A stretch of 64,000 bases of DNA, taken from contig JACOTM010000051.1 in assembly GCA_016178305.1 (NCBI GenBank), forward strand, positions 1-64,000. The letters are read 5' to 3'. Of this stretch, positions 56,724 to 64,000 are shown piece after piece. Below the pieces are notes generated by a model. The model worked only from the letters and a program-made list of their open reading frames with translations, was not told where the DNA came from and searched no databases. The first letter of the stretch is position 1, and each line of letters opens with the position of its first letter. The translations under genes were made by a program, and so were the position numbers. Source of the stretch: Flavobacteriia bacterium. GTDB taxonomy: Bacteria > Bacteroidota > Bacteroidia > Flavobacteriales_D > Crocinitomicaceae.

Positions 56724-58403
56724 TTATTCAAACCAAATATCTTTCTCCCAAATTCGGGCGTTTTCACAGGCATCTTTTACAATTAATTTTATCTTATGAA
56801 GACCTTTTAAATCTTTAGGTTTGTTAAAATAAAGATAACTTCCTTTGGATTCATATTCTAATAATTGCCATTCATTATCTATAAATAGATCATAATCTTT
56901 TAATTGCGTTTTTTCTTCACTAATTTTCCATGTTAAAATTGATTTTTTTATGATAGAATCATTTTGATTAAAGTTTGAAGCAACAAATACAGGAGCTATT
57001 GTATCAATATCAATTGAAAATGTACCGAGATATTTTGATTGAGCAATTAACCAACCGTCTTCATAAGTTGTTTCTAAATATTTATTATTCCCACCCACTT
57101 TGATAAAATACTTTTCAAGTGGCAATTCGCTATTTCTAATTTTTAATTTTACTTGAATAGGAAGTTGAATGGCAGTTCCGTTTGATCCAATAGTAATATT
57201 GGTTTTAGCCTGAAAATTTGTTGAAACAGGTTCATATACACAACCTTCTGGGATTTCAATAGTAGATAATGAATCCTGATATGTAAATTTTGAGTTAGGT
57301 AAAATACAATTCGTTATGTTAAATACATTTTTATTTGGATTTCCAGGTAAAACTTTCAAATCAAAGCTTAATTCACTTTGATTATTGTGTGTGTCATAAA
57401 CGAAATATTGAACGTGTAAGGAATCTTTAGGTTGAATTGGAATGATGCCTTTTTTTGAAGTTGAATAGGATTCCAAATAATTTTCATTGGTTTTAAATGA
57501 TTTTTGAAATTTTCGCTTGCTTTTTCGATACTCATCCATATCTTCATGTGTATTAATGAATTTCGATCCATCAAATGATATTTCATCATTTTCGTGAATG
57601 AATACCGTATCGTTATTGACAAGCAATATTGAACCAAAATAACTAAAATCATGCGTGTAGCCATTAATATGATCTTCTGCTTCCAAAGAAAATCCGATAC
57701 CCCCATCAGAACAATAGTCAGATGTAAGCGTTAGTTTATTATTTAAGATGGAATATAAGTTTTTGTTTCGGACAACATTTGCGATTTTTGATTTATTAGG
57801 CCATCGATAAACGTCTTTATTTAAGGCATAAATTTTAATGCCTTGAATTGTCGGAGGTATTGTATCGTAAACATCAAAACCATTTACAAGTGGATTTAGT
57901 GCTAATTCCGTTTTGGTGTCTCTTAATTCAAAATGTAAATGTGGACCGCTTGAGTTACCTGTATTTCCAGTTAAAGCGAAAATTTCACCTTTTTTGATGG
58001 GGATTAAATTTGAATCAGGCTTAAAATCAATTTCAAAGTTCTGTTCTTTGATTTGTTGTAAACTTACAATTGAGTCTAATTTCCCAAGAAACTTACTACA
58101 ATGTGCATAAACACTAGTAATACCATTCGGATGATCAATATATACAACCTTTCCATAACCAAAGGGTGAAATTTTAACTCTTGAAACAAATCCATCTTCA
58201 ATAGCGTGAATATTTAACCCTTCTCGTCCATTTGTTCGGTAATCGATTCCCATGTGAAAATGATTAGGTCTCAATTCTCCAAAATTTGCAGAAAGTGATA
58301 ACGGAATATCTAGAGGAGGAAAATACATTGAATTGGTATCAACTTGCGAATAAGAAGTACTTGAAAATAGAATGAATATTAAAAAACAGAAAAATACCTT
58401 CAT
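56724..58403 (-). CDS. M23-family peptidoglycan endopeptidase
   Basis: A 559-residue secreted protein with signal peptide (MKVFFCFLIFILFSSTSYSQ). The LytM/M23 domain is N-terminal (about 35-170) with zinc ligands in HFHMGIDYR (His50, Asp54) and HLHFEL (His155/157), plus His101 in VYAHCS. The last 380 residues are beta-rich and have no catalytic motif. All metal ligands are intact, so it is probably an active D,D-endopeptidase cutting peptidoglycan crosslinks, not an EnvC-like degenerate activator. It is convergent with the DUF3467 gene and divergent from zapA. Confidence 0.92.
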   Translation of the reverse strand: MKVFFCFLIFILFSSTSYSQVDTNSMYFPPLDIPLSLSANFGELRPNHFHMGIDYRTNGREGLNIHAIEDGFVSRVKISPFGYGKVVYIDHPNGITSVYAHCSKFLGKLDSIVSLQQIKEQNFEIDFKPDSNLIPIKKGEIFALTGNTGNSSGPHLHFELRDTKTELALNPLVNGFDVYDTIPPTIQGIKIYALNKDVYRWPNKSKIANVVRNKNLYSILNNKLTLTSDYCSDGGIGFSLEAEDHINGYTHDFSYFGSILLVNNDTVFIHENDEISFDGSKFINTHEDMDEYRKSKRKFQKSFKTNENYLESYSTSKKGIIPIQPKDSLHVQYFVYDTHNNQSELSFDLKVLPGNPNKNVFNITNCILPNSKFTYQDSLSTIEIPEGCVYEPVSTNFQAKTNITIGSNGTAIQLPIQVKLKIRNSELPLEKYFIKVGGNNKYLETTYEDGWLIAQSKYLGTFSIDIDTIAPVFVASNFNQNDSIIKKSILTWKISEEKTQLKDYDLFIDNEWQLLEYESKGSYLYFNKPKDLKGLHKIKLIVKDACENARIWEKDIWFE

Positions 58404-58505
58404 AATGAATCAAAAGTACGCTTTTTGAAAAATTATATAAAAGAAAATCAAGAAAAATGTTGATAATACAATTCACAATACTATTTTTGTAAAAAGTCGA
58501 ATGAG

Positions 58506-58817
58506 ATGACCGAGAAGATTCAGTTCATAATTGATAGTATTAGATTGAAATGCAAAGATTTGCATTCGCAATTACAATTGGAACGTTCTAAGCAATTAGA
58601 ATTAAAAACTGAATTGGATGCATTAACGTTAGAAAATTCTCAATTGAAAGAGAAAAATTCTGAGTATATGCAAACAAATAATAAACTTGTTACGGAACTT
58701 GAAGCGACGATTAAGCAAGGAATCGAAATGAAGCAATCTGTTGAAATAAATAGAGATGCTGAAATTGACGAATTGGTGAGGGAAATAGAATACTGTATAA
58801 CTCAGTTAAAAAAATAA
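58506..58817 (+). CDS. small coiled-coil protein upstream of zapA
   Basis: A 103-residue protein made almost entirely of heptad-patterned helix (QLQLERSKQLELKTELDAL onward), very charged, without signal peptide. It is two bases from zapA and translationally linked. Size, coiled-coil nature and position recall ZapB, a Z-ring partner of ZapA, but sequence identity to ZapB cannot be claimed. A division-associated role is inferred from context. Confidence 0.7.
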   Translation: MTEKIQFIIDSIRLKCKDLHSQLQLERSKQLELKTELDALTLENSQLKEKNSEYMQTNNKLVTELEATIKQGIEMKQSVEINRDAEIDELVREIEYCITQLKK

Positions 58818-58819
58818 CA

Positions 58820-59119
58820 ATGGGTAAGTTGTCCTTAAAAGTTGTAGTTGCTGGAAGAACATATCCTCTAACCGTGAATGAGGGAGAGGAAGCAAAAGTT
58901 CAAAAAGCAGCAGAAGACATTAATAAAGCAATAAAAATGCTTCAGGATAACTATGCAGTTAAAGATATGCAAGATTTATTAGCGATGACAGCTTTACAGT
59001 TGGCGTCTAAACAAAATGTTCAAAATGTTCAGGTAGAAAAAATAGTTGAACCAGCTGATTATACGGCTGTAGAGACAAAACTTGAAGATTTAAAAAATGA
59101 ATTAGAAGGTTTAAAATAG
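58820..59119 (+). CDS. zapA: cell division protein ZapA
   Basis: A 99-residue ZapA with the N-terminal FtsZ-binding head (LSLKVVVAGRTYPLTVNEGEEAKVQKAAEDI) and a C-terminal helix (MQDLLAMTALQLAS, then a coiled coil). It bundles FtsZ filaments at the septum. It pairs with the coiled-coil protein upstream and precedes rny. Confidence 0.9.
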   Translation: MGKLSLKVVVAGRTYPLTVNEGEEAKVQKAAEDINKAIKMLQDNYAVKDMQDLLAMTALQLASKQNVQNVQVEKIVEPADYTAVETKLEDLKNELEGLK

Positions 59120-59140
59120 GCTAAAAATTTTAAATATATT

Positions 59141-59185
59141 CCCCCACTTCTTCATGTCATTTCGATGTGCAGGGTGGGTTTTTTT
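59141..59185 (+). terminator. terminator-like hairpin between zapA and rny
   Basis: CCCAC pairs with GTGGG across a loop containing a CAT/ATG inner pairing, followed by T7. It ends 20 bases before the rny start codon. It may end the zapA transcript or form the 3' part of a small RNA; too little sequence is present to decide. Confidence 0.5.
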
Positions 59186-59205
59186 ATATAATAAATTACT
59201 GAAAA

Positions 59206-60738
59206 ATGGAAATTGTAATAGGATTGTTAATTGGAATAATAGGTGGTGTAGGTGCTGCGTTTTTTATTCAAAATGTATTACTGAAAAAGAAAAAAGAACA
59301 AATAGTTCGTGAGGCAGAATTAGAAGGAGAAACAATTAAAAAAGACAAAGTTCTTCAAGCAAAAGAAACTTTTATGAAATTAAAAGAAGAGCATGAAGAG
59401 TCTATAAAAGAAAAAGAACGACGTTATCAATCTTTAGAAGATAAAGTAAAAAGTAAAGAAAAGACTTTAACTCAAAAAATCGAAGAAATTAGTAAAAAAG
59501 AAAAGGACACTGAAAAAATTCAATCGGATTTAGAAGGAAAAATTCAAGCATTAGATATAAAAGGACATGAATTAGAAAAAATGCAACAAAAACGCGTTTT
59601 AGAATTGTCTAAAATTAGCGGGATGTCTGAAGATGAAGCGAAAGAACATTTGATGGAAGCGTTGAAAGACGAAGCGAGAACAAATGCAATGATTCATATC
59701 AAAGAGATTACAGAAGAGGCAAAATTAAATGCGAATTTGGAAGCTAAAAAAATTGTCATTCAAGCGATACAACGAGTTGCAACTGAGCAAGCAGTTGAAA
59801 ATGCAGTTTCTGTATTTAATATTGAATCAGATGAAGTTAAAGGAAGAATTATTGGTCGTGAAGGTCGAAATATTCGGGCTTTAGAAGCTGCAACTGGAGT
59901 TGAAATTATTGTAGATGATACTCCAGAAGCAATAATGCTGTCTTGTTTTGATCCTGTTAGAAGAGAATTGGCTCGTTTAGCATTGCATCAATTGGTTTCA
60001 GATGGTCGAATTCATCCAGCTAGAATTGAAGAAATCGTTGCGAAAACAAAAAGACAATTGGATGAAGAAATTGCTGAAACAGGTCGTAGAACATGTATAG
60101 ATTTGGGAATTCATGGTTTACATCCAGAATTAACAAGGATGGTTGGACGAATGAAATATCGCTCTTCTTACGGTCAAAATTTATTACAGCACTCGAGAGA
60201 AGTCGCTAATTTATGTGCGATCATGGCAACTGAATTAGGGTTAAATGTGAAGTTAGCAAAAAGAGCAGGTTTATTACATGATATAGGAAAAGTTCCAGAT
60301 GAAGATCCAGAGTTGCCACATGCAATCTTAGGGATGAAAATGGCTGAAAAATTTGGTGAAAAACCAGAAATTTGTAATGCAATCGGTGCCCACCATGATG
60401 AGATCGAAATGACAACATTGATTTCTCCAATTGTACAGGTTTGTGATGCTATTTCAGGAGCAAGACCAGGAGCAAGACGAGAAGTTGTTGAAGCTTATAT
60501 CAAACGTTTGAAAGAATTAGAGGCATTGGCATTGTCTTATGAAGGTGTATCAAGTGCATTTGCAATTCAAGCTGGACGTGAGTTGAGAATCATGGTAGAA
60601 AGTGAAAAAATAACAGATTTAAAAGCGGATGAGTTGTCTTTTACTATTTCTCAAAGAATTCAAACAGAAATGACTTATCCAGGTCAGGTGAAGGTTACAT
60701 TGATTCGTGAGAAACGATCAATCAATTATGCAAAATAG
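59206..60738 (+). CDS. rny: ribonuclease Y
   Basis: A 510-residue membrane-anchored endoribonuclease that initiates mRNA decay. It has one N-terminal membrane helix, a long coiled coil (about 25-180), a KH domain ([21 protein letters not shown]) and an HD domain with HDIGK and HHDEIE metal ligands. Length is typical. It follows zapA and ends at a strong hairpin. Confidence 0.97.
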   Translation: MEIVIGLLIGIIGGVGAAFFIQNVLLKKKKEQIVREAELEGETIKKDKVLQAKETFMKLKEEHEESIKEKERRYQSLEDKVKSKEKTLTQKIEEISKKEKDTEKIQSDLEGKIQALDIKGHELEKMQQKRVLELSKISGMSEDEAKEHLMEALKDEARTNAMIHIKEITEEAKLNANLEAKKIVIQAIQRVATEQAVENAVSVFNIESDEVKGRIIGREGRNIRALEAATGVEIIVDDTPEAIMLSCFDPVRRELARLALHQLVSDGRIHPARIEEIVAKTKRQLDEEIAETGRRTCIDLGIHGLHPELTRMVGRMKYRSSYGQNLLQHSREVANLCAIMATELGLNVKLAKRAGLLHDIGKVPDEDPELPHAILGMKMAEKFGEKPEICNAIGAHHDEIEMTTLISPIVQVCDAISGARPGARREVVEAYIKRLKELEALALSYEGVSSAFAIQAGRELRIMVESEKITDLKADELSFTISQRIQTEMTYPGQVKVTLIREKRSINYAK

Positions 60739-60760
60739 AATTTAAATAAGTATTTATATG

Positions 60761-60798
60761 CAAAGCTATCATTGAGAAATGGTGGCTTTGTTGTTTTT
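60761..60798 (+). terminator. rho-independent terminator of rny
   Basis: CAAAGCTATCATT / AATGGTGGCTTTG form a continuous 13-bp stem (two G-U pairs) closed by a GAGA tetraloop, followed by a T-rich tail. The next gene begins 12 bases further on. Confidence 0.88.
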
Positions 60799-60810
60799 AA
60801 AGGGTTTAAA

Positions 60811-62211
60811 ATGATTCAGATCTTAAAAGAAAAAATAGAGAAGTTTTATTCTGATAAAAATCTGTTTTTACTTTTGTATACATGGTTAATCACCTTCTTT
60901 TTTGGTTCTAAAATCGGAGCTGTTTCAATTGGTTTTTTGACTATTTATCCCAATTTAATTATCGGAGTATTATTTGTTCCTTTGATTATTTCTACCTTTT
61001 TTTCATTGAATAAATCGTTTAAATTATATTCTTATATTATTCTTTTATTCGTTCTCTATTCAGTAGTATGGATGCTGATGAAAGGTAAGAATGATTACAG
61101 TATTTTTGAATTTAGAAGCTGGATTTTTTATTTGTTTTCTTTCTTAATCTTATCTGTTTCTTATTGTTTTTTTAAAAATAAATCATATTTCAAGCGATCA
61201 ATCAGTTCGGTTTTATGGATTTGGTTTATCGTCTTAATTCTCTTTGGATTCTTAGAAATAATAACAGGATATCATTTTGTTGGATCATTTACAGATAAGA
61301 TTTCAAAGCTGCCAATTTCAATTACGGATTATACACCGGTTTTTATTTTTGATAATCCAAATGATTACATTCTCAATTGTCTTGGAGTTTACTTTATTCT
61401 ACTTTTTGTTGATCAAAAACGTTTTGAAAATAGTTGGTTGATTCTAGCTTCAGCGTTTGTGTTATTTATTTTGTCAATTTATTGTTCAGCTAGAATTAGT
61501 GAATTCATCTTAATCTTATTGATGTTTTTTGTATTACTAAATTCAGGATTCAAAAAAAGTATAGAAACTGTTTCTAGTATGAAATACTTTATAGGAATTT
61601 TTGGTGTATTAATTATAATCTTGATTTATCTAAATCCAATTTTTAAAGGAAAAGACAGAACGGATATAAATAGTTTTTTCTATGAAACAAGTATTATCCA
61701 AAAAGTAAAAGGAAAATTTGAGTTAGTAGATGCAATGAAAACATTATCTGATGAGGATAAACGAATATTAGATAAAGCAATTAAAAGGAAAAATAAAAAT
61801 CCAGGATTTAATTCATCGGACATTCGAAAAAAATTATTTAATAATGGTATTTACTTGATTAAAAAAGATCCTTTACTAGGAGTTGGACCTGGACAATTTC
61901 AGGTATTAAATTCCAATAAAAAAGTTCCGAATGATATTGGAACAAATAGCAGTCCTCACAATTATATAATTGAAGTCATTTCAAACTATGGGATTTTAGG
62001 TTGGATATTTTTTGGCTATTTAGGATTTATAGTTTTTAAACTTTTTAAATCTAACAGGAATTTAAATAAATGGCTAATCGTTACAATTGCCTTGTTCATG
62101 TTAGCTTCTTTTTTACCATCAGCTTTTATCTATCAACCGATCAATTGGTTATTTATGTCTTTATGGATCATTTATATTCATAGTGTAAAAACAGAAGAAA
62201 ATGGCGGATAA
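60811..62211 (+). CDS. O-antigen polymerase/ligase-like membrane protein (Wzy/WaaL)
   Basis: From the ATG at 60811 the protein has 466 residues with about eleven membrane helices and one large extracytoplasmic loop (about 285-370) that contains KKDPLLGVGPGQFQVLNSN, then the SSPHNYIIEV motif with His. This is the Wzy_C/O-antigen ligase pattern. It would polymerise or attach undecaprenyl-linked glycan. An upstream TTG in the same frame (60772) lies in the terminator stem and is unlikely to be used. It overlaps the flippase gene by 11 bases. Confidence 0.82.
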   Translation: MIQILKEKIEKFYSDKNLFLLLYTWLITFFFGSKIGAVSIGFLTIYPNLIIGVLFVPLIISTFFSLNKSFKLYSYIILLFVLYSVVWMLMKGKNDYSIFEFRSWIFYLFSFLILSVSYCFFKNKSYFKRSISSVLWIWFIVLILFGFLEIITGYHFVGSFTDKISKLPISITDYTPVFIFDNPNDYILNCLGVYFILLFVDQKRFENSWLILASAFVLFILSIYCSARISEFILILLMFFVLLNSGFKKSIETVSSMKYFIGIFGVLIIILIYLNPIFKGKDRTDINSFFYETSIIQKVKGKFELVDAMKTLSDEDKRILDKAIKRKNKNPGFNSSDIRKKLFNNGIYLIKKDPLLGVGPGQFQVLNSNKKVPNDIGTNSSPHNYIIEVISNYGILGWIFFGYLGFIVFKLFKSNRNLNKWLIVTIALFMLASFLPSAFIYQPINWLFMSLWIIYIHSVKTEENGG

Positions 62212-63287
62212 AAAATTCATAAAGAATTTCGTGACGATGCTTACAGGGAACACGATCAGTCAATTGATTCCATTTCTTGTTGCTTCTTTTTTGACACGTA
62301 TCTATCTTCCTACTGAATTTGGAGTGTTTTCGAATGTTTTAGCATTGTCTACTTTGTTCGGAATCGTTTCATGCGGTCGATTAGAACTTGCAATTCCTTT
62401 ACCAAAAGAAAAAAATAAGGCGCAAGATATATTATTTACATCTCTCGTTTTGACTCTAATAATAAGTTTGTTAAGTATACTCATTTATATTTTTTCAAAT
62501 TCAATAGGGGATTTTTATAATGATAAAGAATTACCTAATTACCTGTTTTATGTGCCTATTTGTGTTTTGAGTTTTGGTTTTTTAGGTGTCACAAATAACT
62601 GGATTTTAAGACATAAAGAGTACAAAGTGCTTTCAAGGATTAAAATCATTCAATCAGTTATAAATAATTTCGGGGCTTTATTTTTAGGTTATATTGGCTT
62701 TGGTATACATGGTTTATTGATTGCTTGGTTATTGTCTCAATTCATACCAGTAGTTTATATTCTTTTCAAAGAAAAAATAAAATGGGAGAAAAATCGCTTT
62801 TCAAAAAGTGTTGTAGTAGATGTTTTAAAGAATTACAAAGATTTCCCTATGATTAATTCACTTCATGCATTTACTGATATTTTTGCAACGCAAGTAATAA
62901 TCTTTTGGGTGATTTCAACTTTCTACGGAGATGATAATTTGGGTTTATTTGCACAGATGAATAAATACATCAAAGCGCCAATTGTATTAATTACAAGCTC
63001 GGTATCTCAGATTTTTTATGTTGAAGTGAGTAAAGCGATCAATGAAGGTAAATTTTATTTCACCTATTTCAGGTTTACCAATTTTATTCAAGAAACAGAA
63101 AAAAGCATTTTTATTGAGTGCAGTTGGTTATTTGTTTGGATTAATTGGATTGTATTTTGGTGCCATTTCAGACTTGTCGATTTATTCTTCTTTATTGATT
63201 TATAGTATATTATTCAGTGGATATTATATAATTTTATTAACTTGGTATATTAAACTGATAAAACAACACGATGTTAGTATTAATTAA
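62201..63287 (+). pseudogene. Wzx-type polysaccharide flippase, broken by internal deletion and frameshift
   Basis: The first 280 residues (from ATG 62201: FVTMLTGNTISQLIPFLVASFLTRIYLP, about seven helices) are the N-terminal part of an oligosaccharide flippase. Near 63042-63062 the frame changes. Translation in the original frame ends in a foreign-looking tail at 63205, while another frame continues as real flippase sequence (NFISPISGLPILFKKQKKAF and two to three further helices) to 63287. Relatives have roughly 75 further residues between these two halves, so the break is a deletion not divisible by three rather than a single-base error. Residual halves of about 280 and 80 residues are unlikely to work as a flippase. 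Confidence 0.8.
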
Positions 63288-64000
63288 TGGACTTCCTTTA
63301 TTTGCAAAGCGTTTAGCGAAGGATTTAAGTGAAATTGATCCTAATGTTAAATATGTATTTGTCAATACTTATTATTCAAAATGGGATAAGCTAAAATTTT
63401 TGTTTTTAATGCCTTTTGCGAAAGCACTAATTTCTGTAAATGGTGTAAGTGATCGAAGTTTATCTTTGGATTGGGCTCTTTTTTGGAAAAAGCGAATTAT
63501 TTTACAATGGATGGGAACAGATTGTTTATTAGCAATTGAACGTTTCAAAAACAACACGATAAATAGAAAATACATCGATTGTTCTTCAAGTTTTGTTGAT
63601 TCTGATTGGCAGTATGAAGAGGTTAAGAGTATCAATATTGATCCAGTAAAAATTTGGTTTAAATACATTCCTGAAAGTACGACTGTTAAAAAATATGATT
63701 CAATTCGAGTTTTGACGTATGTTGCGCAATCACGTCAAGCTTTTTATGGAATGGATAAGATTTGTGAATTAGCACGAACTTTTCCAGAAATTCAATTTGA
63801 TGTTTTGGGAGTTGAAAATTCAGAATATGAGTATCCTTCGAATTTATCAATTTTAGGTTGGAAAACTGAAAGTGAAGTAGCCGATTTAATGCGAACTTCT
63901 CCAATATTTCTTCGGTTAACAGAACATGATGGATTTTCTGTTTCAGTAACGGAAGCTTTGAGTTATGGATGCGAAGTAATATGGTCGTTTGAATTTGAAT
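63271..64000 (+). CDS. GT4-like glycosyltransferase, 5' part (cut by window end)
   Basis: The ATG at 63271 overlaps the flippase 3' end by 17 bases, and the frame stays open to the last base. About 243 residues are visible. The second half has the glycosyltransferase family 4 layout: a nucleotide-binding segment ending in EHDGFSVSVTEALSYGCEVI, which is the E-x7-E motif region of GT-B enzymes. Substrate unknown; part of the polysaccharide locus. Confidence 0.78.
   Translation, partial: MLVLINGLPLFAKRLAKDLSEIDPNVKYVFVNTYYSKWDKLKFLFLMPFAKALISVNGVSDRSLSLDWALFWKKRIILQWMGTDCLLAIERFKNNTINRKYIDCSSSFVDSDWQYEEVKSINIDPVKIWFKYIPESTTVKKYDSIRVLTYVAQSRQAFYGMDKICELARTFPEIQFDVLGVENSEYEYPSNLSILGWKTESEVADLMRTSPIFLRLTEHDGFSVSVTEALSYGCEVIWSFEFE

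Noticed and set aside
59120-59205. Possible 6S RNA gene between zapA and rny
   Set aside because: The gap is too short for the roughly 110-base or longer known forms, so it is listed only as a terminator-like hairpin and a low-interest finding.
60772-60810. TTG start 13 codons upstream of the O-antigen polymerase/ligase gene
   Set aside because: It lies inside the rny terminator stem, and the extra residues (MRNGGFVVFKGFK) are not typical of the family; ATG 60811 is preferred.

Overview
The window is low-GC DNA (roughly one third G+C by eye) from a member of the Bacteroidota, most likely Flavobacteriales and perhaps close to Crocinitomicaceae/Fluviicola. The family assignment is an inference. 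The phylum rests on a type IX secretion system (T9SS) motor protein GldM, a PorE-like OmpA lipoprotein, cargo with both T9SS C-terminal sorting-domain types, the families DUF2279, DUF2851 and DUF5715, and promoters of the Bacteroidota form TAnnTTTG with an upstream TTG/TTTG.

Layout. 1-4 kb: the C-terminal part of a SPOR-domain protein, a GT-C-like membrane protein, and gapA on the minus strand behind a degenerate inverted-repeat element. 4-9 kb: an unclustered gldM and a large T9SS type B cargo protein with a nidogen-like domain, both on the minus strand. 9-16 kb: a split transketolase (tktA/tktB) interrupted by a secreted vWA protein, a class III aminotransferase, and a minus-strand run ending in waaA, which lacks the segment carrying its catalytic base. 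16-25 kb: a second copy of the inverted-repeat element, a DUF5715 metallopeptidase-like gene, then a tightly packed nucleotide-sugar operon (wbpE, ugd, uxs, wbpD, wbpB, wbpA, rfbB, PHP phosphatase) that would make UDP-2,3-diacetamido-glucuronate, UDP-GlcA, UDP-Xyl and dTDP-4-keto-6-deoxyglucose. 25-42 kb: housekeeping and envelope genes (LOG protein, PASTA protein, T9SS type A cargo, rluD, porE-like, PspC, K+ channel, sugar reductase, NSS transporter with a 48-residue partner protein, HhH protein, apt, acyl-CoA dehydrogenase, rpsU).

42-56 kb is the translation and transcription core: xerC, hpf, tRNA-Thr(TGT)-Tyr-Gly-Thr(GGT), tuf, tRNA-Trp, secE, nusG, rplKAJL, rpoB, rpoC, DUF3467. 56-64 kb: an M23 peptidase, a coiled-coil protein plus zapA, rny, and the start of a polysaccharide locus (polymerase/ligase, a broken Wzx-type flippase, a glycosyltransferase cut by the window end).

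How it fits together. Many of the non-housekeeping genes serve the cell surface: T9SS secretion (gldM, porE-like, two cargo proteins), sugars that could decorate LPS or anchor T9SS cargo (the wbp operon), and polysaccharide assembly at the right edge. Two of these genes, waaA and the flippase, look internally deleted. That is either real decay or an assembly problem and deserves checking first. No CRISPR array, rRNA, prophage or intact insertion sequence was seen. I did not find a clearly new multi-gene defence or signalling system. The most unusual arrangements are the vWA gene inside the transketolase operon and the transporter microprotein.
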